DNA of 64,000 nt, from NCBI GenBank assembly GCA_038501785.1, contig JBAMJR010000187.1, positions 626,501 to 690,500 of the forward strand. The letters are read 5' to 3'. The position numbers were made by a program, and so were the translations under genes. Below, in pieces: positions 25,301 through 35,287 of this stretch; position 1 is the stretch's first letter, and each line of letters starts with the position of its first letter. Source of the DNA: Myoxocephalus aenaeus (taxonomy: Eukaryota; Chordata; Actinopteri; Perciformes; Cottidae). The notes under the pieces were generated by a model, which saw only the letters and a list, made by a program, of their open reading frames with translations, was not told where the DNA came from and ran no database searches.

Positions 25301-26539
25301 AACACTCAGTCGTGCTAAGCCCCAGCCCTAACCGCGACCACGCAGACCTGCATGTTTACATCGGCAGCGGGATCCCTCGAAGGTCTGCCTCTCAACAATC
25401 ACAGGAGAATCTCACGCGACAGCAAAGAGGGGGGAAAACACGCTCACGCGAGCCTCGTCTGACCTCCATCTTTTCACTTGCACTCACCCTTTGATTTGCC
25501 TCTCCAACTTAAACACTGAGGAGAATGATCTTTTCACAGTCTCGGCTGCATGTTTCCAGCCAGTCCCTCTAAAAGCAGCAGCTCAGGCAGGCGACTCGCT
25601 CTTCCTGCTTGCCTGCATGGATATCTGCTCTAACCGGACAAGCTGCTGAGGAATACTCTAGGGAAGGAAGTGACATCGACAGGTGCTCCCTCCTTCCTTC
25701 CCTACTCATGTAAACAATACCCACTTTCCTGCTAATCCTAAATGGGACGTCCGTGGGCTATTTCCAATAAATGAATTGCCTTCTCTGGTATTTATTATAA
25801 ACTGTAGCTCAACTTAAGTGTCATTCTGGGGGGAAAGAGGTATGCGAGATGTCCCAGAGGGGAATTAACATAATTAATAATAGACAACATCTCTTTAGCC
25901 CAGTTTGCCCTGTGCTGAATTCTCAGGAATAAGGAGGGCTGGAACAAAGCCAGAGAGTAGAGGAGTGTGTGTGTATGTGTGTGTGTTTGTTTAACAGAAG
26001 GCAGTGTGGATGAGTCATAGCGAGGGAGTGAGTCCGAGGGCATGTCCCACTACGCGCTCACAAACCCTGCTAGAGATGATCTTCCTGGTTGTCCATTGAC
26101 GCAAGCCAGGCCATGACTGCAGGCATTAAACAACCAAAAGCTCCTCGTCAAATGTATTCTACTTTAAGACATTAAAGTAAACAAAAGTCCACGCTTTAAA
26201 CTAAAATCATCCCACAACCAGAGACATGACAATTTCCTACTAAAAGGGTGTGTCCCACTACTGTGCAGGGAGAACAATAAAAGTCTACATACTTCGCACA
26301 GTGGATTTCTTCTCAATACAATGTGTGAGTCACCAGACAATTATGTGTTCAATAATGTCACTTCAAATCAATGGGCTCTTTGCATGGTGTGAACGAAAGA
26401 AACACATTACCTGCTCCTTGACGGAGGCCATGATGTTGTTGGCCGTGTTGTCAGCCTCCATGTTGCGGCCAGTTGAACTGTTGCAGATGGTCAGCAGAAG
26501 CCCCTCCTCCGTCACTGGGCTCGGCTCAGGAGCTGGCAT
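8991..26539 (-). CDS. pkp4: pkp4 (plakophilin-4 / p0071), 5' coding part, two exons, partial
   Basis: Spliced minus-strand coding sequence: 26539-26411 joined to 9103-8991, about 80 residues, continuing beyond position 1. It begins MPAPEPSPVTEEG, and after the splice reads ELQFERLTRELEVERQIVAN, then QLERCRLGAESPG. I recognise this as the N-terminus of plakophilin-4, including its conserved coiled coil. Known of the family: PKP4 is a p120-catenin-type armadillo protein of about 1,190 residues that binds cadherin tails at adherens junctions and desmosomes, carries a C-terminal PDZ ligand, and influences Rho signalling in cytokinesis. The armadillo repeats and PDZ ligand are outside this window. 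The gene is divergent from ccdc148, as in mammals, which supports the call. The segment after the start is more diverged from mammals than the coiled coil. Identity is very likely; ARVCF and delta-catenin are less likely because of the MPAPE start. Confidence 0.93.
9113..9192 (+). repeat. (CA)40 microsatellite at pkp4 exon 3 acceptor
   Basis: Forty CA units. In the pkp4 transcript this is (UG)40, ending nine bases before the exon 3 splice site, where the pyrimidine tract should be. UG repeats bind TDP-43 and CELF proteins. Confidence 0.95.
9390..9456 (+). repeat. compound TTTC/TC/CA/CACT microsatellite
   Basis: A short TTTC run passes into TC, then about 15 CA units (9412-9442), then three CACT-like units. 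Confidence 0.85.
10680..10710. repeat. short GATAA-type repeat, possible retroelement tail
   Basis: The sequence TTAGATAAGATAAGATAGAC runs into CTTTATTTATA. This resembles the GATAA-repeat tails found at the ends of many teleost retroelement copies. It is too short to assign a family. Confidence 0.35.
11881..11970 (+). repeat. (CA)45 microsatellite
   Basis: Forty-five uninterrupted CA units; the HTHT and CVCV open frames across it are translations of this repeat. Confidence 0.95.
12103..12132 (+). repeat. (GA)15 microsatellite
   Basis: Fifteen GA units following a G-rich stretch. Confidence 0.92.
12316..12368. repeat. (TA)26 microsatellite
   Basis: About 26 TA units, self-complementary and able to extrude as a cruciform. 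Confidence 0.95.
13778..14095 (+). mobile_element. PIF/Harbinger-like transposon fragment with broken N-terminal transposase frame
   Basis: The sequence starts with a GCTGCGTTTACGCCAAAC stretch like the ends of teleost Harbinger elements. It then carries an open frame with KRPGVWIHDIIRSRKQLCEF, similar to the start of Harbinger transposases (VW(V/I)H, repeated Arg/Lys, GEF-like segment). After Glu-Phe the homologous-looking continuation moves to another frame at a run of four T (13999-14002), so the frame is broken. The rest of the transposase is absent. The assignment rests on memory of the family and is moderate. Confidence 0.45.
14215..14494 (-). mobile_element. non-autonomous DNA-transposon end
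   Basis: Read on the minus strand, the segment starts TAAGGCTACATCCACATGAC and continues with alternating AAAACG-type blocks, typical of an abundant class of teleost MITEs. A matching inverted end is not visible at the other side, so this looks truncated. The limit at 14215 is approximate. Confidence 0.5.
16373..16411. repeat. perfect inverted repeat, 18-bp arms, 3-base loop
   Basis: The arms 16373-16390 and 16394-16411 are exact reverse complements around a TGT loop; the inner part is CATCGCTAGC and its complement. Confidence 0.95.
19300..19342 (+). repeat. (CA)21 microsatellite
   Basis: About 21 CA units following a GGGAGATCTCCC palindrome at 19270-19281. Confidence 0.95.
23054..23815. 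mobile_element. degraded hAT-like element (tentative)
   Basis: The left part reads AGGGATGCAGTGATGCGACT, then TTTTCAATCTCGATACTGATAC, resembling the left end of common teleost hAT elements. Near 23742-23790 there are GATCGG and GATATCGGAT motifs like their right halves. The middle includes a (TA)n run (23360-23382) and is not recognisable. The right boundary is uncertain. Confidence 0.4.
23360..23382. repeat. (TA)11 microsatellite
   Basis: About eleven TA units inside A/T-rich sequence. Confidence 0.85.
25300..25680 (-). promoter_or_regulatory. candidate internal promoter / alternative first exon of pkp4
   Basis: About a dozen CpG dinucleotides fall in 25315-25465, unusual for this intron. 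Just upstream in transcript direction, a minus-strand donor CAAAGG|GTGAGT lies at 25488/25487, preceded by sequence without long open frames, as expected of an untranslated exon. An exon here could not splice to coding exon 1 (it lies after it), so products would start downstream in pkp4. This is an inference from composition and one splice site. Confidence 0.3.
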
Positions 26540-26544
26540 TCCTC
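26411..26544 (-). CDS. pkp4: pkp4 first coding exon (exon 2)
   Basis: On the minus strand the acceptor ends TCCACACAG at 26545, followed by five untranslated bases (GAGGA) and the ATG at 26539-26537. The 43 codons read MPAPEPSPVTEEG at the start and NNIMASVKEQ at the end. The donor is CAG|GTAATG at 26411/26410, in phase 0. The start context has a purine at -3. The acceptor lacks a usual polypyrimidine tract: a GU tract, the (CA)21 run at 26558-26600 read in reverse, ends about 13 bases before the splice site. The large plus-strand open frame through this exon is only a shadow of it. Confidence 0.92.
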
Positions 26545-26553
26545 CTGTGTGGA

Positions 26554-26557
<4 letters not shown>

Positions 26558-26600
<43 letters not shown>
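26558..26600 (+). repeat. (CA)21 microsatellite at pkp4 first coding exon acceptor
   Basis: In the pkp4 transcript this is a (UG)21 tract ending 13 bases before the acceptor of exon 2. Confidence 0.95.
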
Positions 26601-26601
<1 letters not shown>

Positions 26602-26648
26602 ATGATCAGCTCATCACAAGCGCTCTTCAGAAAACAACACAATATTGA

Positions 26649-26668
26649 ACACACACACACACACACAC
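26649..26668 (+). repeat. (CA)10 microsatellite
   Basis: Ten CA units, 50 bases from the preceding CA run. Confidence 0.9.
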
Positions 26669-26793
26669 CAGAATGTGTGCATTTGTGTGCAAACACACTT
26701 TACTCATAAATACACACTTGAGTCAACCCCTCCTTGATACAGAGCAATGCTGAGAAGTGACTATCAATGGTCACACACCACAACCAGCTATAC

Positions 26794-26798
<5 letters not shown>

Positions 26799-26868
<70 letters not shown>
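26799..26868 (+). repeat. (CA)35 microsatellite
   Basis: Thirty-five uninterrupted CA units; source of several HTHT/CVCV spurious frames. Confidence 0.95.
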
Positions 26869-26870
<2 letters not shown>

Positions 26871-27955
26871 CCATACGGCTCGAAAAAAAAGACATGTTTC
26901 ACGTCTGTGCAAATCAATGCCATGTGGACGAAGACAACACACAACTTAAATGATCAGTGTATGTAATACATTCACGTAAAAAACAAAAAAATACACACAC
27001 AACACAAACAAAACCACGTTTCTAGTGGAGCCAAAAAAATAACAGAAATTCCAATCTTCGCAATGCAGAGGCTGCCCTAAAATACCAAGCATGTGCGTGC
27101 GTGTGCGTGTGTGTGTGTATGTATGTATGAATACAATATATGTTTGGGAATAAGATACAGGGGAGAGGTTCAAGAGGATGAGCGAGGCTGGCTTTTGAAA
27201 AAACAACAACAACAACAAAACAGCCAGACGGAAGAGATAAGGTGTTCCCGTCTCCTTCGCTCTCTCTCTGGCCTCTTGTCCGCGATTGAAATAGGAAAGC
27301 AGAGTGAATAGTTATGGTCTCATTATATCTGTTGACAGAAAGAGTGTCAAGGGAACGCTGCTCAAGGTGGATTCATATTCACTAGAAGGAGCCTGTTGAG
27401 CCAGAAAGGGCAGCTAAAGGCAGCGATGGCTGCCTCACAGCTCAGGGCTGCAGCAGGAGACAAAAGCAAGGAGTCTAATAACACAGGAGGTATGTGACTT
27501 TAGGGAAACAGGGATTTTACTATGACTTTTACTGCCTTAGAGATCCACTGGCACTGTCATCTCCAAGATACAAACATAAAGACATACTCCACCCCTTGGT
27601 TTCTGCACATACATCTTGATCGACATGCTGTACTTTACGACACCACCCAGAATGCAGTCACGGTGATACATGTGATGCAGAAACGCCATGAATATGGAGA
27701 GGAACAATAGCTGCGAAAACCACCATTAAGTAGCCATATGGTAATTTACTAAAGAGCCATGCCTGAAGCAACTGAACTATCCCTCCATGAAAGTGTGCAT
27801 TAGAGCACTCCTGGTTCATAATGGGTGCCTTAGGGTGATTTGTTATGCAATAGCTTTACTGAATGAGTCAAATTTGCCCCAACAGACATCATTTTAAAGG
27901 GTTAAAGGGTAATTTGTTGTCATGTAAAAGCACCCGCTGACTTAAATCTGCCTAT

Positions 27956-27958
<3 letters not shown>

Positions 27959-28039
<81 letters not shown>
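27959..28039 (+). repeat. (CA)40 microsatellite
   Basis: About forty uninterrupted CA units. Confidence 0.95.
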
Positions 28040-28041
<2 letters not shown>

Positions 28042-28604
28042 AAGGAATCATTTACCAGGCTGACAGCCAGTTTGTGTGAGCGGGTTTGGTTGTTTACAGT
28101 GAGAATAGAAAAGGGTTTTGGGAGTAGACGAACGTGGGAGGTCCCCCAGACATTGAAGCGAAATGTGACCATGAGGTATTCTGGGAGTCTGTCACCAAGG
28201 CAGCGTGAGCATTTCAAGGTGTTGGAGCTGAACCGGGTCATGTGCCAGCCGTGGTGTTAAATGACGGATAAGGTTGTACTACTCCCAAGTATGTTAGTCC
28301 ACACAGGATATTCCATGTATTCCCCTGTCAGTCTCCTAGATTCCTTTCCTGCTCATTCATAGTGTTGCAACATACCGCCCTGACTCATCGCCCCCCTTCC
28401 ACTGCAGCCTTTGAATCAAGGACATGGCGCTTGATTCCCAGAAAACGCAATGACAGGAAACTGGGAAAGCTGTTTGAATTTGACAGAACTCCTCCTCCCT
28501 GACTTTTGCACAAACACAAGAGAACAACACAGACAGGACTAAGTGAGTGCACAGTTTAAGCTGACAGAAGTTGCCAGCCCGGTCGGGGGAGGGCAAAATC
28601 CTTT

Positions 28605-28608
<4 letters not shown>

Positions 28609-28655
<47 letters not shown>
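28609..28655 (+). repeat. (TC)23 microsatellite
   Basis: About 23 TC units, giving a homopurine strand in the pkp4 transcript. Confidence 0.95.
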
Positions 28656-28659
<4 letters not shown>

Positions 28660-30929
28660 GTTGTCACAGAAGAACAAACAGAGGAGTGCAGCTATGGAGC
28701 TAGTTATGGCAATTGTCAAGTAAATCACAGATTAAGTATAAAATGTGCCTTATCAAGCGGAAGAAAAAAAATGTAATCAAAGCTTCACCAAAATCTATGA
28801 ATGTAATCTGTGCAAATAAATATACTCGGCAGTTTAAAATTGACTGTAGGAGTGTACACACTGAGCAGACTGTAGGAAATAGAGCCACAGAAAAAAAAGC
28901 AACATACAACAAGGAAAGACACCCCAACCAAAGGCACCATTAGGGAAAGATACATTCTCTCATTGTGTATCTGAGCCTACCTCTGAAAAACACCATTACA
29001 TCTGGTCCAGAATGATTTCACTCTGCTGAGCTTGGAGTTCTCAGCAGCTCTGAGATGGGAGGGAAGACAACGATGCTGCTGCCAACCTACCACAGTCCTA
29101 TTGGCACACGGCTGACTGGTTCTTCCGCATTTCTCTTTGCGTTTCCCTCCAAATGCTGAAGGAGAAAATAACCTTGCTGAACTGCCAATGCTCAAATTTG
29201 GTTTGTCGAGCCCTTAAGCTGCATTCACACCAAATCAGGTGTGGCAGTGCGAGAGTGTCACTTAACACACAGACGTTTAAACCCCCAGTGTAGCACAGCT
29301 AGACTTTATACATCACAATTATTGGTTTCAGTCAGAGCAATTTCATGATCTTGACAGTTACAACAGTTACAAACACATTTGAAGGCAGCTTCTTTCAATT
29401 CACAGCAGTAAACATTTCCCACAGAATTGCTCCAATGGGCATCTATGAAGTCAGCTGTTACACAACTCCTGGGCAATTGGGGCCAAGTGTCGTGTTTTGT
29501 TAGTTTTTTTTTAAACTTTCTTGTAATAAAGTAATTTTCGACCCTGTTCCCAAGGCAGCGAGAGGTGGAGATGTTAACTGTACTCTCTCACCAACTCGCT
29601 TGCATTTCTCCAAAAGTTGATTCTGCTTCAACATTTTGACCAAAAGCCGCTGCGTTGTAGGTTTTTGCAGGATCCCAAGGTGCCCAAAAAACGCACTGCC
29701 CCCGAGATTGAGAAGCAGGTGAGAAGCCCAATCTGAGCAGCTTTCAAGGCTGTCATCAGGTTAATGCCTGAGGACGGTACTGCGCACTTCCCACAGAGTA
29801 AAGATGACCTCATTCTGGGCTAAACAACGAGGCCAACCAGCGTCTAATTATTACTATTTTGGTTATTTTCCTTGACTAAGTGGAAGATAAACACCCTGTC
29901 TACCATCTTCAAGCATATGCAATGACAAAATAAACCTGATTATTTTAAACAGTATCTCTTTCAGTGACAGAGTTGTCTAACTATTCGGCGCGCAATGATA
30001 TGCATCTCTTTTACAAGACACTCTTTCTAGTCAGCTAAATCTCCCCTTTAAAAGTATCATAATCCTCAATGTCTCCCAGTCTGCCAAGGAAAGTCTTAGC
30101 CTGACCCCACCCTGACTCGGATCATGTGATCTCATCTACTGACCTCAGACTCCGGCCACTCCTCGGAGCTTCTTACACAATCCCCGTTTCTGTGACTCTG
30201 TCTCGGAGATTAAACGGATGGTACAAGTAAGGCGAGGGAAATGGAAGCTAGAGTGCAACCTTGCATTCATTTTTATCCACAGATATGAAGTCATCATTTC
30301 TCTGATCCCTCTGAAAGCCACCAATCCCTTGTGTCACCTTCTCCAAGAGCACTGCAGCAGCAAATATACCATCAGCTGTTACACAGGCGACGTTTACATG
30401 CACACGGGAAACCAGGTTACTGGGAGAAATCAGGTTGATGCAAGAAACAAGAGAACACGTTTAGTTACCGTAATACCACGATTATTGTTGGTCCTGCATG
30501 TGTTCACATGCAGCTGGTCAGGAAGCACAATTCTCCAAGGGAATACAACTGCATATCCATGTGTATCAGTGACATAGCATTGCAAAATTATTGTCTTTGC
30601 TGGTCAGAGCTTTTGGATTGATGGGGCGGTGAGAGGTTTCCATGACTGTGTTCTTTTTGCACATATCCTTCCACTTAAAACGGTTAAAACTAACATATTC
30701 ATTTCAGTTTCTGTTTCAGTCTGACGTTTGATAATAGCAGCCATCCAGGTGTACACGCATTTGCAGCGAACACTTCATCAAAGGTCAACTCAAAAAAAAC
30801 ACTGAGTATACTAATTATTACACTTTTAGGTAATTGTTCTGACATGGATTGCTGTTGTAGACCGAGACAAACAACTCCAGTGGCCTAGATGAGTTACACT
30901 AGTGGCTAAAGTTGTGATGACGTGTCAGA

Positions 30930-31080
30930 CGTAAATAAAGTCATAACGCAATGATTTGCAAATCCTTTCACACCTATTTTCAACTGAATACAGTACAGAG
31001 ACAATGTTGAGCTAATGTTCAGACTGGTAAACTTGATACTTTTCTTGTAAGAATATACAGCATCTCAACTGGTTGTAATA
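30930..31080. mobile_element. DNA-transposon-like fragment (tentative)
   Basis: The stretch with AATGATTTGCAAATCCTTTC and AACTGAATACAGTACAGAG resembles a dispersed teleost DNA-transposon family. Termini are not seen and the family cannot be named safely. Confidence 0.35.
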
Positions 31081-34000
31081 AATTATATTTAAAGGAAAGG
31101 TTCATTATCAGTCTAAAGAGTTATCAGCAGTTGTTTTATGGGAAAGAGGGTTTAACCAGTGTGCAAAAAGACTTCCAACTCGTACTCAGTCTTTGTTTAG
31201 CTATCTGCTGCATAAAGTCACTGCATTTCCAGTTTGAGATTTTTTTTATGTGTGGCGTCAAGCTTTAAACAACTTTTATGAACAGAGTCCTTTACAGATT
31301 CCTGATTTACACTCAAGTCCGTCTTCATTATGCCGGACAGACATCCCACAGTAACCGCCCTTGCCTTCAGATGATTTGGTGTTATGTGATGTTGCTCGAA
31401 TAGGAGCTGTAAACACTGTTGTATGCTTTCATCCTGGCGGCAGTGTAAGGTGAGGGATTCTCCACAAGACACTGCTGAAGTAGCGCTCTGGCAGGACTTG
31501 ACGGATTTTAGTGATTGGATTACGGCTGTGGGTGTTGTGTATGGGGATCACGAGTGCCCAAAATCTACAGTTTGATCTCTGGTCTTTGTTCTTCTTCAGT
31601 TGAGAGGTAATGGAAGTATTTGTGGCTTGAAATAGAAGGGCAATTGAGAGGCTTGTGCTGCGTTTCTATTGAGAGTCAAGAGCGAGCCGCCATGTTGGCC
31701 CACTGTTTGGACTTCCAGGACATCGTGCATGTCACTTGACTGAAAACTATTAATTGGAGCAACGTCTGAAGTCCCGCTTTGAGTAGGGCAATGGACACAA
31801 AAAGGAGGACTTTCCTCTTAATATTAATGCTAATATTAATTAGCACAACTATTGTGAAGTTCACAAATAAACTGTAAACAAACAGAAGCATACATTCCAA
31901 CTGGCAGAGCTACGATTGTGACAACAGACAACAACAAAACCAAGGGGAAACGAGCATTGACCCATAATCTAGTAAACTGTGATTTGTAATTGTTAATGTT
32001 AAAGTGGATGTGATCTATGAATGAGAGTGAGTGAGAGATGTAGCCTTGTAACTAAGTTTGAAAAATAAAAATTCAGTCCATTTGTGTATACAGAGGAACA
32101 TTTTTCATGAAGATCTTAAATATCAAGCACAGCCTTTTATTATTAAAGAGTACTATAATACTCACATTTTCTGAAACTAAGCAACCAATCTACTTCCTGT
32201 TCACATCGACACCCGCATGCCCAGGGTACGTGAATAGTTATGTGATATATTTTTTTCAGTCGTGCTAGCATGGACAGAAATGATTTTGTTTTCAAAAGAA
32301 AAGTATTAGTGTGGATGTTGCCTAAGTCCCAAGTCTAAAGCTCTATTGTCTTGCCATTCGGGACGGGGGAGCTGAGTGACACCAGGTCACAGACATTCAC
32401 AGATAAATGGAGATAAGCTGTGAAATAATTATAAATTACCCTGAATTTCAATTGCAGGGAGTCTCGGAGAAGCAGCAGTTCAAATGCTGATTGCCCCGAC
32501 TTGCTGAGCTAAAAGAGGTCCGGGAAATCTACAGCTCAAACAGAGCTGAGAGCGGCTGACGGAATATACAGCAGGCTCCATTTCTCATATACTGCCGCTC
32601 TTCTCTGGAGACAAAGAGGTGATAAGTAACAGTTAATTACCTTTTTCTTAAAACTAATTTTTATTTCCACATGCAGAACCAAACGTAGCAATCCATGAAG
32701 TGCTACATTGTGTAGTGAGCCAATAAATATTTTTGCTGCATAGCACCCATTAAACCTCTAAACTGACATTGTGCAAGTTTTTATCCATTCACCAAATTAC
32801 ATATTGACTGATTAACACAGCTTCAACTTGTGCAAGAGGAGCTGATGATCAGTGAAATCATCTGGTGGATTCTTGATGAAAACCCCCATGCTCTGAGGCC
32901 CCTGTGGCACATTGTTGCATCGTGGCCCTTAACTAGAGTGACCTAGCAGCCTTATGTAGCACGTAAAAGCTTTGTGGGGAGAAATACAGTCCCATTACTA
33001 ATCTCTCAGCAGCTACAACATCCCCAAAGACCCACAATGTTTAATTGCTTCCTTCACAAATTGTATTGACTTACCGTAACACTAGCATTTGTGGTCCAAT
33101 GTAGTTTATCAGAATTAACCAATATGAACGATAAAAAGACATTTCCGCCTCAATAAATCCCCAGAATGAAGACGGAGGTAGAAAAACACGTTTGCATCTG
33201 CTCAAAAAGCATTCACGACAGCAGCATTATGTTTTTTACAGCAAGTCAATGAATTCTGAAACAATTTCTGAAATCCCCCATACTGCACACACTACTATTA
33301 GGTTAGGAAGTGCTGACCGTAGCCCTGACGAAGTAATTGCTCTGAGCTGATTTGAGAATGTGGGTAACACAAATATACCAATGGTCCTGCACAGACTGCA
33401 TGTCACTGATTAACTGTAACCTCAGACAGTACACTACTAAGTATCCGCATACTGTGACTTCTTAGTAGGTGCCACATGTGGAAAATTCTTTTGAGGAGGA
33501 TGACGAATTCTCTGAAAGCGCATGATGGCCTTGCCAGCAGCAATACACAAAAAAAGGATATTATTAGATCCCTAGATGTTTCACTTTCTGCTGCTCTCAA
33601 CAGTTGAAAAGGCTCTGCTCATATTGACACACCCAGCAGCAAATTAATGTCTCCTTTCCAGAGCAGAAACAGTGTTACATGCACACACAATCACTCTATC
33701 AATCATTACCCTGAATAGGCGAAAGAGAATGATGCAGCCACGCATAGACACGTACCTGTTCTTCTGTTGATCTAGGATTAAACGTTGTGACAAGTATGAG
33801 GCTATACGGAGAGGAGACAATAGTCCGACAACATCTCCTCAAACCTCTCGACAAAGTGGACGTGCAAAATAAATCATTCAAAAGCTACACCCATGCCTAC
33901 ATCACACCTTGTACCTCACCCCGACAAATGTTGCAATAACCGGAGGCCTATCTGAACATGTGTATCCACAGGGCAGGGCTTTCCTCTGAGTAAAAGCAGG

Positions 34001-35269
34001 AAACAGTCAATATACAATCTATTTAACACAAACACACACACACAGACTATACTACATGCCCAGATGCCCGATGCACACTCCCTGAGCTGCACTTTATCTT
34101 GCACTATACGAGGACATCGGAAAGATGGGCTGCAAATAATCCATGTTTGCACTGTGCAGCGGTAAAAACACAAGACTAACTTTCCGTGACCAACTTCCTA
34201 CAGTGATCCTTCACCCTCGACATAATTTCCTCACGACAATACCTCAACTAATGGGGAGCAGAGAGGTTCTGTCTCATCAGCTGTTTCCAACATGTCACCA
34301 CCAACGTTGTGCCAGAAGAGGACATAAATTATTCTGATTGCATGCAAATCCCTCAAATAGAATCAGTTTGTGCTAGATAGACGTGCTTCATCCTGTCGCA
34401 CATTGTTCGACGAATACATTCAATACCCTAATGCCTCTCTGCATACAATTACAATGCAAACACAACTACAGCAGCAATGCTTCCTAAGAAGGAATTACAG
34501 CACAAGGCTCTGTACAGCTCTCGACAAGTCAATGCAATAAACTCCTTCCTTGTAGCGGCTGTGCCAGAAGACAAACGTTCAAATAGAAGATTTCATGCAC
34601 TAAGAACTGACAAAGTTGAATTAAACAATTTGATCATGGATTCGGACGTTTATTAGTTAACCTCATTTAGCAGCTCAATTTAAAAAGAAAAAAGGTGAAT
34701 TATTGCTACAGTTTAAATCAACCCTCCACACTCCATTTGCTCTGTCAAACATTCCCCCACTGCTGAGCATATCAGACGGTCATCACATTATAATGTTTCG
34801 ACTTCATATATGGACTAAAATAGAGAGATTATTAATTAACAAGATCAATTTAAAATTAGCATAAAGATGGTCCTGCTATTGGCAGTGTTCCGACTCGAAC
34901 TATACAAGATGTCTCTGAGGTGAATAATGGATCTCGGTCAGCACCTTCTATTGAGACCGATTACAACAAGAGATTATCAATTACAAAGCTATGAATTGTA
35001 AAATGGTAGCTTCGCCGACAGCTTCTTCATAAAAAGGGCAATTCTGCGGGTGTGTTGTGATCAATTGGGAGGTAAAAGAATGATGTCTTTTACATAAACT
35101 GTCATGCATACACCTCGCTCTGTCTGACGACGTATTAATGAACACTTCATGCGCGCGAGTGGACTGTGTGAGAAATAAGTATTATTAATACGAAGTATCC
35201 ATTTCAGTTTTGTTCATGTCTAGTTGTGCTCTCATATTGGCAGGATCCTCAACGATATATTTTCTTTCA

Positions 35270-35287
35270 CCCCCCCCCCCCCCCCCC
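35270..35287 (+). repeat. C18 run
   Basis: Eighteen consecutive C; G18 in the pkp4 transcript. Confidence 0.92.

Larger units (their letters stand above)
9104..26410 (-). other. pkp4 intron 2
   Basis: This 17.3-kb intron separates the two coding exons. It contains seven sizeable microsatellites, a Harbinger-like fragment (13778-14095), a second DNA-transposon end (14215-14494), a hAT-like remnant (23054-23815), a perfect 18-bp-arm hairpin (16373-16411), and a CpG cluster with a strong minus-strand donor near 25.3-25.7 kb. I recognise no other gene. Confidence 0.65.

Noticed and set aside
29219..29250. GCTGCATTCACACCAAATC stretch resembling a Harbinger end
   Set aside because: Too short and without an opposite end or target duplication.
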